NCBI GenBank assembly: GCA_033763995.1
Contig: JANRJL010000056.1
Coordinates: 62,001 to 126,000, forward strand
Direction of reading: 5' to 3'
Length of the DNA stretch: 64,000 nt
Source of the DNA: GCA-2737725 sp033763995
Lineage (GTDB): Bacteria > Pseudomonadota > Alphaproteobacteria > Rhodospirillales > Rhodospirillaceae
Made by a program: the position numbers and the translations under genes
Notes under the pieces: model-generated
The model's input: the letters and a program-made list of their open reading frames with translations, nothing else
What the model was told of the DNA's origin: nothing
Databases searched by the model: none
Shown here: positions 34,867 to 43,288 of the stretch, piece by piece
How the letters are laid out: the number at the start of each line of letters is the position of its first letter
Position numbering within the stretch: the stretch's first letter is position 1

Positions 34867-35479
34867 AGTGCCTGACTCTGGCCTTGCGTGCCTTGGCGCG
34901 CGGCTTCGCGCCCAGCAACCTCACAGCTTCCCGGCGACACGCGTCGAGAACCGCTTTGGCAGTTGCGGGCGTGTCCGCCGTGCGCGCGATGGTCACGCCC
35001 CCGATGCACAACGCCAGCACCGCCAGCGTGCGGGGATCCTGCGCGGCACCGGTCATGCCGCGCTTGAGTTGGCCCGCCAAATCTTCGACCACGTGGGTCA
35101 AGGCCGCGCGGCCCGCGTGGCCCGCTTTGTCGACGTCGCGCGACAGGCTCACCATGGGGCAGGTGGAGGCCACATGGGGCACCCGCGCGGGGTCGAGATA
35201 GTTGCCCAAGACCTCGAGCGCGCTGTCCATCAGCTCGCCGCGGGTTTCGCCGGGGCGCTGGGCGAGCATGCGATTGAAGGCCGGTTCCACCGCCAAGACA
35301 TCGGCGAACAGCGCGGCCTTGGAGGCGAAGTGGGCATAAAAGCCGCCGCGCGTGAGGCCCGCCTTGGCCATGATCGTGTCGATGCCCACGCCGTCGTAGC
35401 CGTGGCGGCGAAATAATTCGCCGGCGGCGTCGATAATTTTGCGGCGGCTTTGGTCTTTATGGGCCTTGGACAGGGGCAT
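34865..35479 (-). CDS. TetR-family transcriptional regulator
   Basis: A 204-residue TetR-family repressor. The N-terminal helix-turn-helix is clear: RRKIIDAAGELFRRHGYDGV, then TIMAKAGLTRGGFYAHFASK. The ligand-binding domain is variable and gives no clue to the effector. It is divergent from a GST-like gene across 131 bases that contain a palindromic operator candidate (35541-35558), so it probably represses both. Confidence 0.93.
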   Translation of the reverse strand: MPLSKAHKDQSRRKIIDAAGELFRRHGYDGVGIDTIMAKAGLTRGGFYAHFASKAALFADVLAVEPAFNRMLAQRPGETRGELMDSALEVLGNYLDPARVPHVASTCPMVSLSRDVDKAGHAGRAALTHVVEDLAGQLKRGMTGAAQDPRTLAVLALCIGGVTIARTADTPATAKAVLDACRREAVRLLGAKPRAKARKARVRH

Positions 35480-35540
35480 CGGTCACGTTTGGGGCATGGG
35501 TCGCTTTGGGGCGGAAATAAGGCGGCCTGATCACAGGATT

Positions 35541-35558
35541 GTATGTTGATTAACATAC
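35541..35558. promoter_or_regulatory. Candidate TetR operator
   Basis: A perfect inverted repeat GTATGTT, 4 bases, AACATAC lies within an AT-rich patch between the TetR gene (start 35479) and the GST-like gene (start 35611). A second small palindrome GTATAC (35563-35568) is nearby, with TATACT (35564-35569) as a possible -10. Confidence 0.6.
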
Positions 35559-35610
35559 CATAGTATACTTAACATTTTATCCGGTAGCGTCGAAATTCTG
35601 CGGGGGCAGG

Positions 35611-36360
35611 ATGAATCGAATCGAGCGCGTGGCGTTAACCGACCCGCGGCCGGCGCCGGTCCCGCGCGGGCTATCGCGCACCCGGCGCAGCCTGCCGCCG
35701 GAACTCATCCATGCCATTGATCTGGAACGCCTGAGCTGGACCTTGCAGCTCAAGGGCGTGCCCGCCGCCCACGTCGCCATGATCGCGCGGCCGCGCCGCA
35801 TGGGCGTGTGCCTGCGCCCGCCGGAATCCCTCGCTCCCGGCCCGGTGCTGGGCCTCGGCACGGCGCTGAGCGAAATCGACCGGCTGTGGCCGGCGCCTAG
35901 TTTGTCCCCACGCGAGCCCGGCTTGCGGACCCGCGCCCAGGCCATCGAGCGTTGGCTGGCGGGCGAGGTCGCCGCCAGCGTGCTGCTGAGCCTGGTGCAG
36001 GTGGTGGGTGGGCGGCGGCGGGGTCAACAGGCCGCGGCGCATCAGTTGATCATGGACCCCGCGAGCGCCGATGTGATCCGGCGCGCCTTCGACCTCATTT
36101 CGGGGCTGACGCAACGCCACGCTTATGTGCTGGGCGATGAATTGAGTTTCGTCGACCTGACGGCGGCGGCCGTGCTGGCGCCCATCGCGCGCAAGGAGGG
36201 GTGGGTGTGGGCCGGACATGGATGGCCGCCGCTATCGGCCGTGGCGGGGCGTTGCGAGCTGGCCCAGCATCGCGGCGCGGCGTGGGTGCGCGGCATTTAC
36301 GAGCGCCACGCCCGGCAGCGCGTCGTCACGCCGCACAGCTCGCACAGTTGGTTGCCGTAA
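35611..36360 (+). CDS. Protein with GST-like C-terminal domain
   Basis: A 249-residue protein. The C-terminal part has HAYVLGDELSFVDLTAAAVL, which matches the glutathione-transferase C-terminal helix motif, but the N-terminal 90 residues are not a clear thioredoxin fold and are rich in Arg and Pro. It is divergent from a TetR gene and likely under its control. The function is unknown. Confidence 0.65.
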   Translation: MNRIERVALTDPRPAPVPRGLSRTRRSLPPELIHAIDLERLSWTLQLKGVPAAHVAMIARPRRMGVCLRPPESLAPGPVLGLGTALSEIDRLWPAPSLSPREPGLRTRAQAIERWLAGEVAASVLLSLVQVVGGRRRGQQAAAHQLIMDPASADVIRRAFDLISGLTQRHAYVLGDELSFVDLTAAAVLAPIARKEGWVWAGHGWPPLSAVAGRCELAQHRGAAWVRGIYERHARQRVVTPHSSHSWLP

Positions 36361-36361
36361 A

Positions 36362-36874
36362 TCAGCGCGGGCGCTTCAGCATCACGTAGAGCGCGCCGCC
36401 GCGCGAAGAGGGGGCGTCCATCGTCGCCCAGATCAAACCCCGCAGCGGCGCCGAATTCAGCCAGTGTCCCAGCTCCGCTTTGATGCGCCCGCCGCCCGTC
36501 GGACTCCCCTTGCCGCTGATCACCAGCACGCAGCGCGCGCCGCGTGACGCTTGCGCGCGCAGGAAGGATGTGAGCGCGCCGTGGGCCTGGGCCAGCGTCA
36601 AGCCGTGGAGATCGAGCGTGGCGTCGCACGGGATTTTTCCCCGGCGCAATTTCTTGGCGGTTTGCGTGTCGGCGATGGGAATGGGCGACGGCCCCGCAGC
36701 ACGCGCCGGCACGTGCGGCACCGCGCGCCAGTGTGCCGCCTGCGGCATTGGCTCGGCGTGAAGCTGCGCTGGGGTTTCATCGCGCGCCGGGTGGCGATGC
36801 AGCGGCGTGATGCCGCGCGTCACATGGGCCCACACCCGCCGATCATCGGCGGATAAAGAATGCCTGTCCTTCAC
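36362..36874 (-). CDS. Smr/MutS2-domain protein
   Basis: A 170-residue protein with a C-terminal Smr domain, a nuclease or nucleic-acid-binding fold. The diagnostic LDLHGLTLAQAHGALTSFL (LDLHG motif) and GARCVLVISGKGSPTG (GxG motif) are present. The N-terminal 80 residues are basic and Pro-rich. Its neighbour downstream of mltA in alphaproteobacterial genomes often encodes such a protein. It is separated from the next gene by 8 bases. Confidence 0.9.
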   Translation of the reverse strand: MKDRHSLSADDRRVWAHVTRGITPLHRHPARDETPAQLHAEPMPQAAHWRAVPHVPARAAGPSPIPIADTQTAKKLRRGKIPCDATLDLHGLTLAQAHGALTSFLRAQASRGARCVLVISGKGSPTGGGRIKAELGHWLNSAPLRGLIWATMDAPSSRGGALYVMLKRPR

Positions 36875-36882
36875 GGCCCGGC

Positions 36883-37491
36883 TTACATGTTGATATCTTC
36901 AACGGGCTTGTCGGATTTGTCTTTCGGATCGGGCGGCAGCGGCTTGTTGAACGACGAGTAAACCTCAAGCCCCTCGATTTCCATTTCCGGCAGATAGCGC
37001 GTGACGAAGGCGCGCCAATCGCCGTCGGGCGACACGCAGCGGGTCTTGTTCATGAAATTGAGCGTCAGCACCAGCCCGCCCAGTTTCCACAGAATGTTCC
37101 AGTTGTGCAGATTGTCCACGGCGGCGTCGATGGCGCGGCGATAGACGCGCTGCGAAATCCACGGGCGCACCACGAACAGATAGAACAACACGCTGAACAC
37201 CATCACCGCCGTGCCGACCATCAAGTGCACGACGAACATGATGACCAGCGAGCCCACCAGCAGGATCAACAGGGGCGCCACGTTTTCCCAGGCGTTGAAA
37301 ATCGGCGAGCGCGGATGATTGAGGCGGTCGAAGTCGACGTAAATGCCGACACGGTCGGCCTGATAGGATTCGATCAGCCGGGCATACAGCGCGCGGTCGC
37401 GCTTTTTCTCCGACTGCTTGGGCGTGCCCGTGGCTGTGGCGTTGGATGCGGCGGTGTTCATGGCGGTGTGTGAGCCCGGGTGGGCCGACAT
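36883..37491 (-). CDS. Inner-membrane protein, conserved hypothetical
   Basis: A 202-residue protein with two transmembrane segments in the middle: PLLILLVGSLVIMFVVHLMV and a following one (GTAVMVFSVLFYLFVV). The N and C termini are charged. I do not recognise it. It lies 63 bases downstream of mltA and 8 bases upstream of the Smr-domain gene, so it may be co-transcribed with both. Confidence 0.55.
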   Translation of the reverse strand: MSAHPGSHTAMNTAASNATATGTPKQSEKKRDRALYARLIESYQADRVGIYVDFDRLNHPRSPIFNAWENVAPLLILLVGSLVIMFVVHLMVGTAVMVFSVLFYLFVVRPWISQRVYRRAIDAAVDNLHNWNILWKLGGLVLTLNFMNKTRCVSPDGDWRAFVTRYLPEMEIEGLEVYSSFNKPLPPDPKDKSDKPVEDINM

Positions 37492-37554
37492 CAGAATCCT
37501 CTTAAGACCCTGAAAAATAGCGCGAAATCGTTACCCGTTTCTAAACCCCTCGGG

Positions 37555-38841
37555 CTAGGGTTTGCCTTGGTTTTGAGCCGTTTTGGGCACCAGAGCAAAG
37601 TAGCGCCCGGGGCTTTTCATGCGCGCGGCCTTGGCGAAGGCGCCCTCGCCCGACCCCCAAAAGAAGTCGCCGCGCACCACACCGGTGATCGCCGCGCCCA
37701 CGTCCTGGGCGACCATGAGGCGTTGCAGGGGCTCGCCGTCGGGCCCGGTGCTGTCGAGCCACAAGGGCGTGCCCAGGGGAATGTGCCGCCGGTCCACGGC
37801 CAGCGAGCGGCCGGGGGTGAGGGCGACGTTCTGCGCGCCGATGGGCCCGTCGCCCTCGATGGCGCGGAAGAAAATGTAGCGCGCGTTGCGGTTCATCAGC
37901 TCGGCGGCCCGCGCGGGATTCTTTTTCAGCCACTCGCGGATGGCGATCATGGACGCGTTGTCGCGGTCCACCGCGCCCTCGTCGATGAGGATGCGCCCCA
38001 GGCCGCGAAAGGCATGACCGTTATGGCCGGCAAAGCCCACGCGCATCATGCGCCCGTCGGGCAGCGTCACCTGGCCGGACCCTTGGATGTGCAGAATGTG
38101 CGCGTCCACCGCGTCGTCGACCCAGGCGATGACCTCGCTTTGGCCGGCGATGGCATCGGCCCCGTCGATATCGGCGCGCGTGAAATAGGGCTTCAAGCGT
38201 CCGTTCACGGCGCGGCCCACCACGGTCGCGGGCACGTCGGCGCGCTCCAGCGTCGCGGCCGGAATGAAATCGCGCAAGACGACGTTGATCAAGTCGCGCG
38301 GCAAGCCATAGAGCGGCACCTGATAGGGCCCCTCGCGCGTTAACGACCCGCGTAAAGTTGCTTCATAGTAGCCGGTGAACAGCCCATCGGCTTTTTCGCC
38401 GTCGCCGACGCCGTAAGGAACGAACGCATCCATCAGCGCTTGGCGAAAAGCGCCCGGCTCACGCGGTGCGGCGAGCACACGCTCGCAGGCCGCGCGCCAG
38501 TCGGATTTGGAAATCTCGAGCGATCCGATGCGGTCGGTTTTCTCGCTGTCGGTGTTGGCGGACGCCGCGGCCGCAAGGCGCGCGCAGCTTTTTTCGAGCG
38601 CCGGGCGCGCCTCCAAGAGCGCGTCCTCGGACCAGCCCGGCAGGTCGGAAAAGGCGCGCGGCGTGAGGGTCAATGCCGGGGGCGGGGCGGGCGGCGGCCC
38701 CGGCGGCGGGGCCACGGGGCGCGCGAGCCAATAGGTCAGCGCGGAGCCCAGGCCGAGTCCGATCAGAAGCGTGAGCGCGTATCGCAGGAGTGTCGTCGGC
38801 GATGTCGTCACGGGGGCCAAGTGTCGACGCGGCAAGTCCAA
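37555..38841 (-). CDS. mltA: Membrane-bound lytic murein transglycosylase A (MltA/3D-domain)
   Basis: Peptidoglycan lytic transglycosylase, up to 428 residues. After one N-terminal membrane segment (LLRYALTLLIGLGLGSALTY) and a Pro-rich linker, the MltA core is visible: FVPYGVGDGEKADGLFTGYY, VDDAVDAHILHIQGSGQVTL and a C-terminal 3D domain with AQDVGAAITGVVRGDFFWGS, where the aspartates of the 3D motif lie. No ATG fits: the longest frame begins with TTG at 38841, and a GTG at 38811 is another choice. It starts 3 bases after the timA stop and looks co-transcribed with it. Confidence 0.88.
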   Translation of the reverse strand: MDLPRRHLAPVTTSPTTLLRYALTLLIGLGLGSALTYWLARPVAPPPGPPPAPPPALTLTPRAFSDLPGWSEDALLEARPALEKSCARLAAAASANTDSEKTDRIGSLEISKSDWRAACERVLAAPREPGAFRQALMDAFVPYGVGDGEKADGLFTGYYEATLRGSLTREGPYQVPLYGLPRDLINVVLRDFIPAATLERADVPATVVGRAVNGRLKPYFTRADIDGADAIAGQSEVIAWVDDAVDAHILHIQGSGQVTLPDGRMMRVGFAGHNGHAFRGLGRILIDEGAVDRDNASMIAIREWLKKNPARAAELMNRNARYIFFRAIEGDGPIGAQNVALTPGRSLAVDRRHIPLGTPLWLDSTGPDGEPLQRLMVAQDVGAAITGVVRGDFFWGSGEGAFAKAARMKSPGRYFALVPKTAQNQGKP

Positions 38842-38844
38842 GCG

Positions 38845-39549
38845 CTAGTCGACGCTGCGCGTGGCCACCAGGGTCCAGTTGGGATCGGGACTGCGGGTGT
38901 CGCGCGAGAAGGTCCAGATATCGGTGATGCTCTCGACATGATCGGCCGAGCCCTCGACGACCTGGCCCGTGGCGTTTTTCACCACGTTGGATTGCTCGCT
39001 TTGGAACATGACCGAGACGTTGGCGACGGAGCCGCGCATCTCGACCGCGTCGATCTTGGGGGGCTTCAGGACCACCAGTTCCGTGTGCAACGTTTCGCCG
39101 CGCTCCTCGCGGCCCTGAATGGCATTGGCGAACTGCGCGTAAACGTCGGGGCTGAGCAGCGGACGTAATGCATCAGTGTCGTTCTTGGCGTAAGCCGTGA
39201 TGATCATCTCGAAGGCCTGCGCCGCACCGCGCAAAAACTCCTCGGCCGAGAAGGACGGATCGGCCGCCTTCAGCATCACCATGCCGGGCTCAAGAGGCGT
39301 GCCGACATACGCGGGTTCGATGTCGGTGTTTTGCGCGCGGCGGCGGCCGAGACCCGTGGGCAGCGAAACGATGTTGTCCGCGCCCGCGCCGCGCGCGGCG
39401 GGCGTGCCCGGCACGGCGGGACCCGCGGCGGGTCCGTCGCGATCGGGCTCGTGCCCGGTGCGGCGGCCCAGCACGCTGCGCAAGCGCAGCACGATGAACC
39501 CCGCCACCATGGCGAGAAGGATAATGTCGATGAACTGGAAGCCTTCCAT
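38845..39549 (-). CDS. timA: Tim44/TimA-family protein
   Basis: Inner-membrane-anchored protein of the Tim44-like family, 234 residues. An N-terminal hydrophobic segment (FIDIILLAMVAGFIVLRLRS) is followed by a disordered Gly/Pro/Arg linker and a C-terminal Tim44 domain (FEMIITAYAKNDTDALRPLL, AQFANAIQGREERGETLHTE). It was named for its similarity to mitochondrial Tim44. It lies between secB and mltA, a conserved order in alphaproteobacteria. Confidence 0.82.
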   Translation of the reverse strand: MEGFQFIDIILLAMVAGFIVLRLRSVLGRRTGHEPDRDGPAAGPAVPGTPAARGAGADNIVSLPTGLGRRRAQNTDIEPAYVGTPLEPGMVMLKAADPSFSAEEFLRGAAQAFEMIITAYAKNDTDALRPLLSPDVYAQFANAIQGREERGETLHTELVVLKPPKIDAVEMRGSVANVSVMFQSEQSNVVKNATGQVVEGSADHVESITDIWTFSRDTRSPDPNWTLVATRSVD

Positions 39550-39856
39550 GGATTCACTTTGACCTTGTGCCGGGAAGCCGCGACCGCCGCCGCGCCGCGC
39601 GAGCGGGACCGGGATGAGGCGGATTCAACATAGGCTCTTGACCCCAAAAGGGCAAGGCGAGGGCCCAACGACGGCACGCGCCCGACGGCCTTGCCGCGGG
39701 TCCACGGCAAGGCGTCCGGCAAGCGATTTTGCCTCTGCTTGTAAGGGGTTGCGAAGCGTGTTACCTCCCCGCTGCTTTCGCGATGACCCTCGCCGTTGCG
39801 GCGATGATCGAGGCCGGTTCCCGCAGCTTTCGGGGTTTCATTTTCTTCCCAATCGG
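39550..39856. other. Divergent intergenic region between timA and secB
   Basis: A 307-bp gap without a gene. It contains a perfect hairpin, GCCTTGCCG (39688-39696) with CGGCAAGGC (39705-39713) and an 8-base loop. No clear sigma-70 promoter was found for either flanking gene. Confidence 0.6.
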
Positions 39857-40387
39857 ATGTCAGACATGAGCGACAGTTCAGCCACCGGCGCGGCCGCGCC
39901 CCAGGTCGAGGCCCCCGTCATGCCCTTGCGGTTCCTGGGGCAATACATCCGCGACCTGTCGTTCGAGGTGCCCAACGCCCCCTCGGTGTTCAACGAGGTG
40001 CGCAAGTACGCGCCGGAGATTCCCGTCAGCATCGACACCGCCGTTCGCCACCTGGGCGCCAACCACTTCGAGGTGTCGCTGACGATCAATATCGAGGCCA
40101 CGGTCAATCATCGCCCGGCCTTCGTCGCCGAGATCGTCTATGCGGCGGTGATTGAAGTGGACGAGCGCGTCATTCCGCAAGAGCAGTTGCACGCCGTGCT
40201 CCTGATCGAGGTGCCGCGCCACCTGTTCCCCTTCGTGCGGCAAATTGTCGGCGATGTGACGGTCGGCGGCGGGTTCCCGCCGTTGATGCTGCAAATGGTC
40301 GATTTCGTGGAAATGTATCGCCGCAAGTTCGGCGACCAGCCGCAGACCATCGAGCGCAAGCCCGCGCCGCAAGCGGCTACGGCTTAG
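39857..40387 (+). CDS. secB: Protein-export chaperone SecB
   Basis: Tetrameric cytoplasmic chaperone that keeps preproteins export-competent and delivers them to SecA, 176 residues. The core blocks RFLGQYIRDLSFEVPNAP, VSLTINIEATV and VPRHLFPFVRQIVGDVTVGG are present, the last with GGFPPLMLQMVDF. The start is ATG 39857 or 39866 (two adjacent in-frame choices). It is in the conserved secB-timA divergent arrangement; a RIME-like copy and a hairpin follow its stop. Confidence 0.97.
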   Translation: MSDMSDSSATGAAAPQVEAPVMPLRFLGQYIRDLSFEVPNAPSVFNEVRKYAPEIPVSIDTAVRHLGANHFEVSLTINIEATVNHRPAFVAEIVYAAVIEVDERVIPQEQLHAVLLIEVPRHLFPFVRQIVGDVTVGGGFPPLMLQMVDFVEMYRRKFGDQPQTIERKPAPQAATA

Positions 40388-40393
40388 GCGCTA

Positions 40394-40460
40394 GAGCGTC
40401 GTGCGGGAAAGTGGGAACCGGTTTTCCGCAACAACGACGCGACCAAACAATGACATAGAG
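40394..40460. repeat. RIME-like dispersed repeat, copy C
   Basis: The core GGGAAAGTGGGAACCGGTTT is followed by GACGCGACCAAACAATGACAT, a diverged version of the blocks found at 935-1003 and 34782-34866. It resembles Rhizobiales RIME elements most closely of the three. It lies between the convergent secB and dnaQ genes. Confidence 0.65.
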
Positions 40461-40497
40461 CAAGCAGCCCGATTCCAGCTTAACGCTGCTTGCTCTA
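40456..40497. terminator. Long hairpin between secB and dnaQ
   Basis: TAGAGCAAGCAGC (40456-40468) pairs with GCTGCTTGCTCTA (40485-40497), a perfect 13-bp stem around a 16-base loop. It is placed to end transcription of both convergent genes, although no strong T run follows. The dnaQ stop codon lies within the right arm. Confidence 0.55.
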
Positions 40498-41187
40498 AGA
40501 CGTCTTCGCGTCGGCTTTGAGCCAGATTGGGTTTTTAAGTTTCGCCATAAACGCTTGGTGAGCCGCGATCTCGTCGGCCGTTGGCGCGTGGGGGCGAACG
40601 GGACGCACGGGCCGAGCCTCGGCGGGGCGCAAGTCCGTCTTGGGCGCGGCGTTGGCCAGCAGCGACAGCCCCGGTTCGCGCCCGCCGATGAGCTCCAGAT
40701 AGACCTTGGCCAAGAGTTGCGCGTCGATCAGCGCGCCGTGCTTGGCGCGGCCCGAGAGGTCGATGTTGAAGCGCCGGCAGAGCGCGTCGAGGCTCGCCTG
40801 CGCGCCCGGAAACTTGCGCCGCGCCAGGAGCACGGTGTCGATGGCGCGCTCGAGCGAAAAGGCCTGGCGGCCGACGCGCTTCAGCTCGGCGTTGACGAAA
40901 CCCAAATCGAACCCGGCGTTGTGCGCCACGATCGGCGCGTCGTCGACGAAGGCCAGGAATTCGTCGACGATGGCGGCGAACAGCGGCTTGCCCGTGACGA
41001 ACTCGGTGGTGAGCCCGCTCACGGCGGCGGCCTCCTCGGGCACGTCGCGCTCGGGGTCGAGGTATTGCTGATAGGTGCGCCCCGTCGGCATGTGGTTGAT
41101 CAATTCCACGCAGCCGATTTCGATGACGCGGTGGCCGTTGAGGGGATCAAGCCCGGTGGTTTCGGTGTCGAGAACGATTTCGCGCAT
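40495..41187 (-). CDS. dnaQ: DNA polymerase III epsilon subunit (3'-5' proofreading exonuclease)
   Basis: DEDDh exonuclease that proofreads the replicase, 230 residues. Exo I is IVLDTETTGLDPLNGHR, Exo II APIVAHNAGFDLGFVNAEL, and Exo III HGALIDAQLLAKVYLE, with the catalytic His of the DEDDh type. It is the usual neighbour of coaE in the ppsR-maf-aroE-coaE-dnaQ run and starts 5 bases after the coaE stop. Confidence 0.97.
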   Translation of the reverse strand: MREIVLDTETTGLDPLNGHRVIEIGCVELINHMPTGRTYQQYLDPERDVPEEAAAVSGLTTEFVTGKPLFAAIVDEFLAFVDDAPIVAHNAGFDLGFVNAELKRVGRQAFSLERAIDTVLLARRKFPGAQASLDALCRRFNIDLSGRAKHGALIDAQLLAKVYLELIGGREPGLSLLANAAPKTDLRPAEARPVRPVRPHAPTADEIAAHQAFMAKLKNPIWLKADAKTS

Positions 41188-41192
41188 GGGGT

Positions 41193-41819
41193 TCAGTTTA
41201 TCCGCTTTCGCACGCGGCGCAGGGTTTTTTTGAGACGACGATAGGTGTCCGCCCGGCCCAGGCCGCTGGGGATGATCACATCGGCGCGCCGGCGTTTTTG
41301 AAAATCGGGAACTTGGCGGGCCAGAACGCCCCGCAATCGCTCAGCCGTCATGCCCGGGCGCGCCAGGGCTCGTTGCCGCTGCAGGAACGCGGGCGCGGTG
41401 ACAACAATGACGACGTCGCATTTTTTTTCCGCCGCCGTCTCGAACAGCAGCGGGATATCGAACACCACGACCGGTTCGCGCCATCGTGTCGCTTGGGCCA
41501 TGAACGTTTTGCGGGCGGCGTGAACGTGCGGATGAACGATGCGCTCGAGGGCGGCGAGTTCGCCGGGCGCGCCAAAGACCTGCGCGGCGAGGGTTGGCCG
41601 GTCGATGTGGCCGTTTTTCATCACGCCGGGAAATCGGGCCGCGACGTGTGCCACGGCCGCACCGCCCGGCGCGGTAACGGCCCGCGCGGCGGCGTCGGAA
41701 TCGAACACCGGCACGCCGAGACGGCGCAACATCTGGGCCGCCGTGGACTTGCCCATGGCGATGGAGCCCGTGAGGCCGAGGATGCGTGGGGCGCGGGCGC
41801 GCGGACGGCGAACTTTCAT
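41193..41819 (-). CDS. coaE: Dephospho-CoA kinase
   Basis: Last enzyme of coenzyme A synthesis, 208 residues. Its P-loop is GLTGSIAMGKSTAAQML, followed by the usual DSDAAARAVTAPGG and RKTFMAQATRWREPVVVFDI. The start ATG at 41819 overlaps the aroE stop (ATGA), so the genes are translationally coupled; a longer frame upstream is inside aroE and rejected. Confidence 0.95.
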   Translation of the reverse strand: MKVRRPRARAPRILGLTGSIAMGKSTAAQMLRRLGVPVFDSDAAARAVTAPGGAAVAHVAARFPGVMKNGHIDRPTLAAQVFGAPGELAALERIVHPHVHAARKTFMAQATRWREPVVVFDIPLLFETAAEKKCDVVIVVTAPAFLQRQRALARPGMTAERLRGVLARQVPDFQKRRRADVIIPSGLGRADTYRRLKKTLRRVRKRIN

Positions 41820-42670
41820 GATGCAAGCACGTGGACGCGCAGCTCGGCCGTTACCTCGGGCTTGACGCCGAACCAACCCTCGAAGCCCGCCTGGGCCTGA
41901 TAGAGCAACATGCCGAGCCCATCGACGACGCGGTGGCCGCGCGCGCGCGCCGCAGCCAGCAGCGGTGTTTCCAGGGGCGAATAAACCAAGTCCGTGACCA
42001 GCGCGGTTTTCGGCAACGGGGTGAGATCAAGATCCAGCGGCGGTTGGCCGCTCATGCCCAGACTTGTGGCGTTCACGACCAGGGCCGCATCGGCCATGGC
42101 GCGCGCAAGATCGTTCCACGCCACGGCGGAGACCACGGGCGCCCATTCGGACGCCAGCGCCTGAGCCTTCGCAGACGTGCGATTGGCCACGCGCACAGCC
42201 GGACAGCCCGCGTCTCGCAGGGCTACGCAAACGGCACGCGCGGCGCCGCCCGCACCGATGACAAGCACCGGGCCCGCGTTGGCATCGAACCCGCCCGGGG
42301 AGCGATTCAGGTTTTCCAGAAAGCCAAAAGCATCGGTATTGGTGCCGTGCAGCGTTCCGTCGGGCCGCACAAAGATGGTGTTGATGGCCCCGATGGCCCG
42401 CGCCGTGGGGCTGATGTCGTCGACAATCTTCAGTGCGGCTTCCTTGTGCGGCACGGTCAAGTTCACGCCCGCGAACCCCAACGCCGGCAGGGCGCGCAAA
42501 GCGGTTGCCAGATTCTCCGGCTTCACGGGCAGCGGCACATAGGCGCCGTCGATGTTGTGGGCCCGCAGCCAGAAGCCGTGCAGTGCCGGAGACTTGGAAT
42601 GGCCCACGGGCCAGCCCATGACGCCGGCCACTTTGGCCTTGCCGGAAATCGGGTGGGGCGCGCTGCTCAC
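41816..42670 (-). CDS. aroE: Shikimate dehydrogenase (NADP+)
   Basis: NADPH-dependent reductase of the aromatic amino acid pathway, 284 residues. GVMGWPVGHSKSPALHGFWL carries the substrate-binding serine/threonine loop, AINTIFVRPDGTLHGTNTDA the conserved Lys/Asn/Asp region (here the catalytic Lys is in VPHKEAA), and VLVIGAGGAARAVCVAL the NADP loop. It overlaps coaE by four bases and is in the ppsR-maf-aroE-coaE-dnaQ run. Confidence 0.97.
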   Translation of the reverse strand: MSSAPHPISGKAKVAGVMGWPVGHSKSPALHGFWLRAHNIDGAYVPLPVKPENLATALRALPALGFAGVNLTVPHKEAALKIVDDISPTARAIGAINTIFVRPDGTLHGTNTDAFGFLENLNRSPGGFDANAGPVLVIGAGGAARAVCVALRDAGCPAVRVANRTSAKAQALASEWAPVVSAVAWNDLARAMADAALVVNATSLGMSGQPPLDLDLTPLPKTALVTDLVYSPLETPLLAAARARGHRVVDGLGMLLYQAQAGFEGWFGVKPEVTAELRVHVLAS

Positions 42671-42688
42671 GACAAAATGCTCACGGCT

Positions 42689-43285
42689 CTATGTTTTCAG
42701 AACGCCATGTTCGCGCAGAAACGCCAGCAACGGAAGCAGCGGCAAGCCCAGGACCGAGAAGAAATCACCCTCGATCTTGGTGAACAGCTGGCTGCCCGGG
42801 CCCTCGAGCTGATAGCCGCCGACGGAATGAAAGACGTTCTCGCCGACTTGGCCCAGATAGTCATCCAGAAAGCCGTCGCTGAAGGCGCGCATCGTGATGG
42901 CCGGGCTGTCGGCGAAATGCCAGATCCGCGCGCCCCTCAAGGCCACGACAAGACTATTGACTAATCTGTGGGTCTTGCCGCGCAAGGTGAGCAACTGACG
43001 GCGCGCGGCGGCGCGGTCGGCGGGTTTGTCGAACCAAACACCCTCGCACTCCAGCATCTGATCGCCGCCGATCACCAGCGCCTCGGGGTGTCGCGCGGAC
43101 ACCGCGACGGCCTTCATCTCGGCGAGTTTTTCGGCGCAGGCCGCGGCGCTGGCCCCGGCGTTGCGCAGGACGGTTTTTACCGCCTCTTCGTCCACGCCCG
43201 GTGCGGCTTGGTCGAAGACCAGCCCGGCGTTGCGCAGCACCATGGCGCGGCTTTTGCTGGTGGAGGCGAGAATGACCTGGCGCAC
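42689..43285 (-). CDS. maf: Maf-family nucleotide pyrophosphatase
   Basis: Nucleoside triphosphate pyrophosphatase of the Maf family, 198 residues, acting on m7GTP or dTTP/UTP depending on subtype. LASTSKSRAMVLRNAGLVFD is the N-terminal signature S/TxSxxR, and EALVIGGDQMLECEGVWFDK and GGYQLEGPGSQLF complete the active site. Subtype is not assigned. It is between ppsR and aroE. Confidence 0.95.
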   Translation of the reverse strand: MRQVILASTSKSRAMVLRNAGLVFDQAAPGVDEEAVKTVLRNAGASAAACAEKLAEMKAVAVSARHPEALVIGGDQMLECEGVWFDKPADRAAARRQLLTLRGKTHRLVNSLVVALRGARIWHFADSPAITMRAFSDGFLDDYLGQVGENVFHSVGGYQLEGPGSQLFTKIEGDFFSVLGLPLLPLLAFLREHGVLKT

Positions 43286-43288
43286 AGT

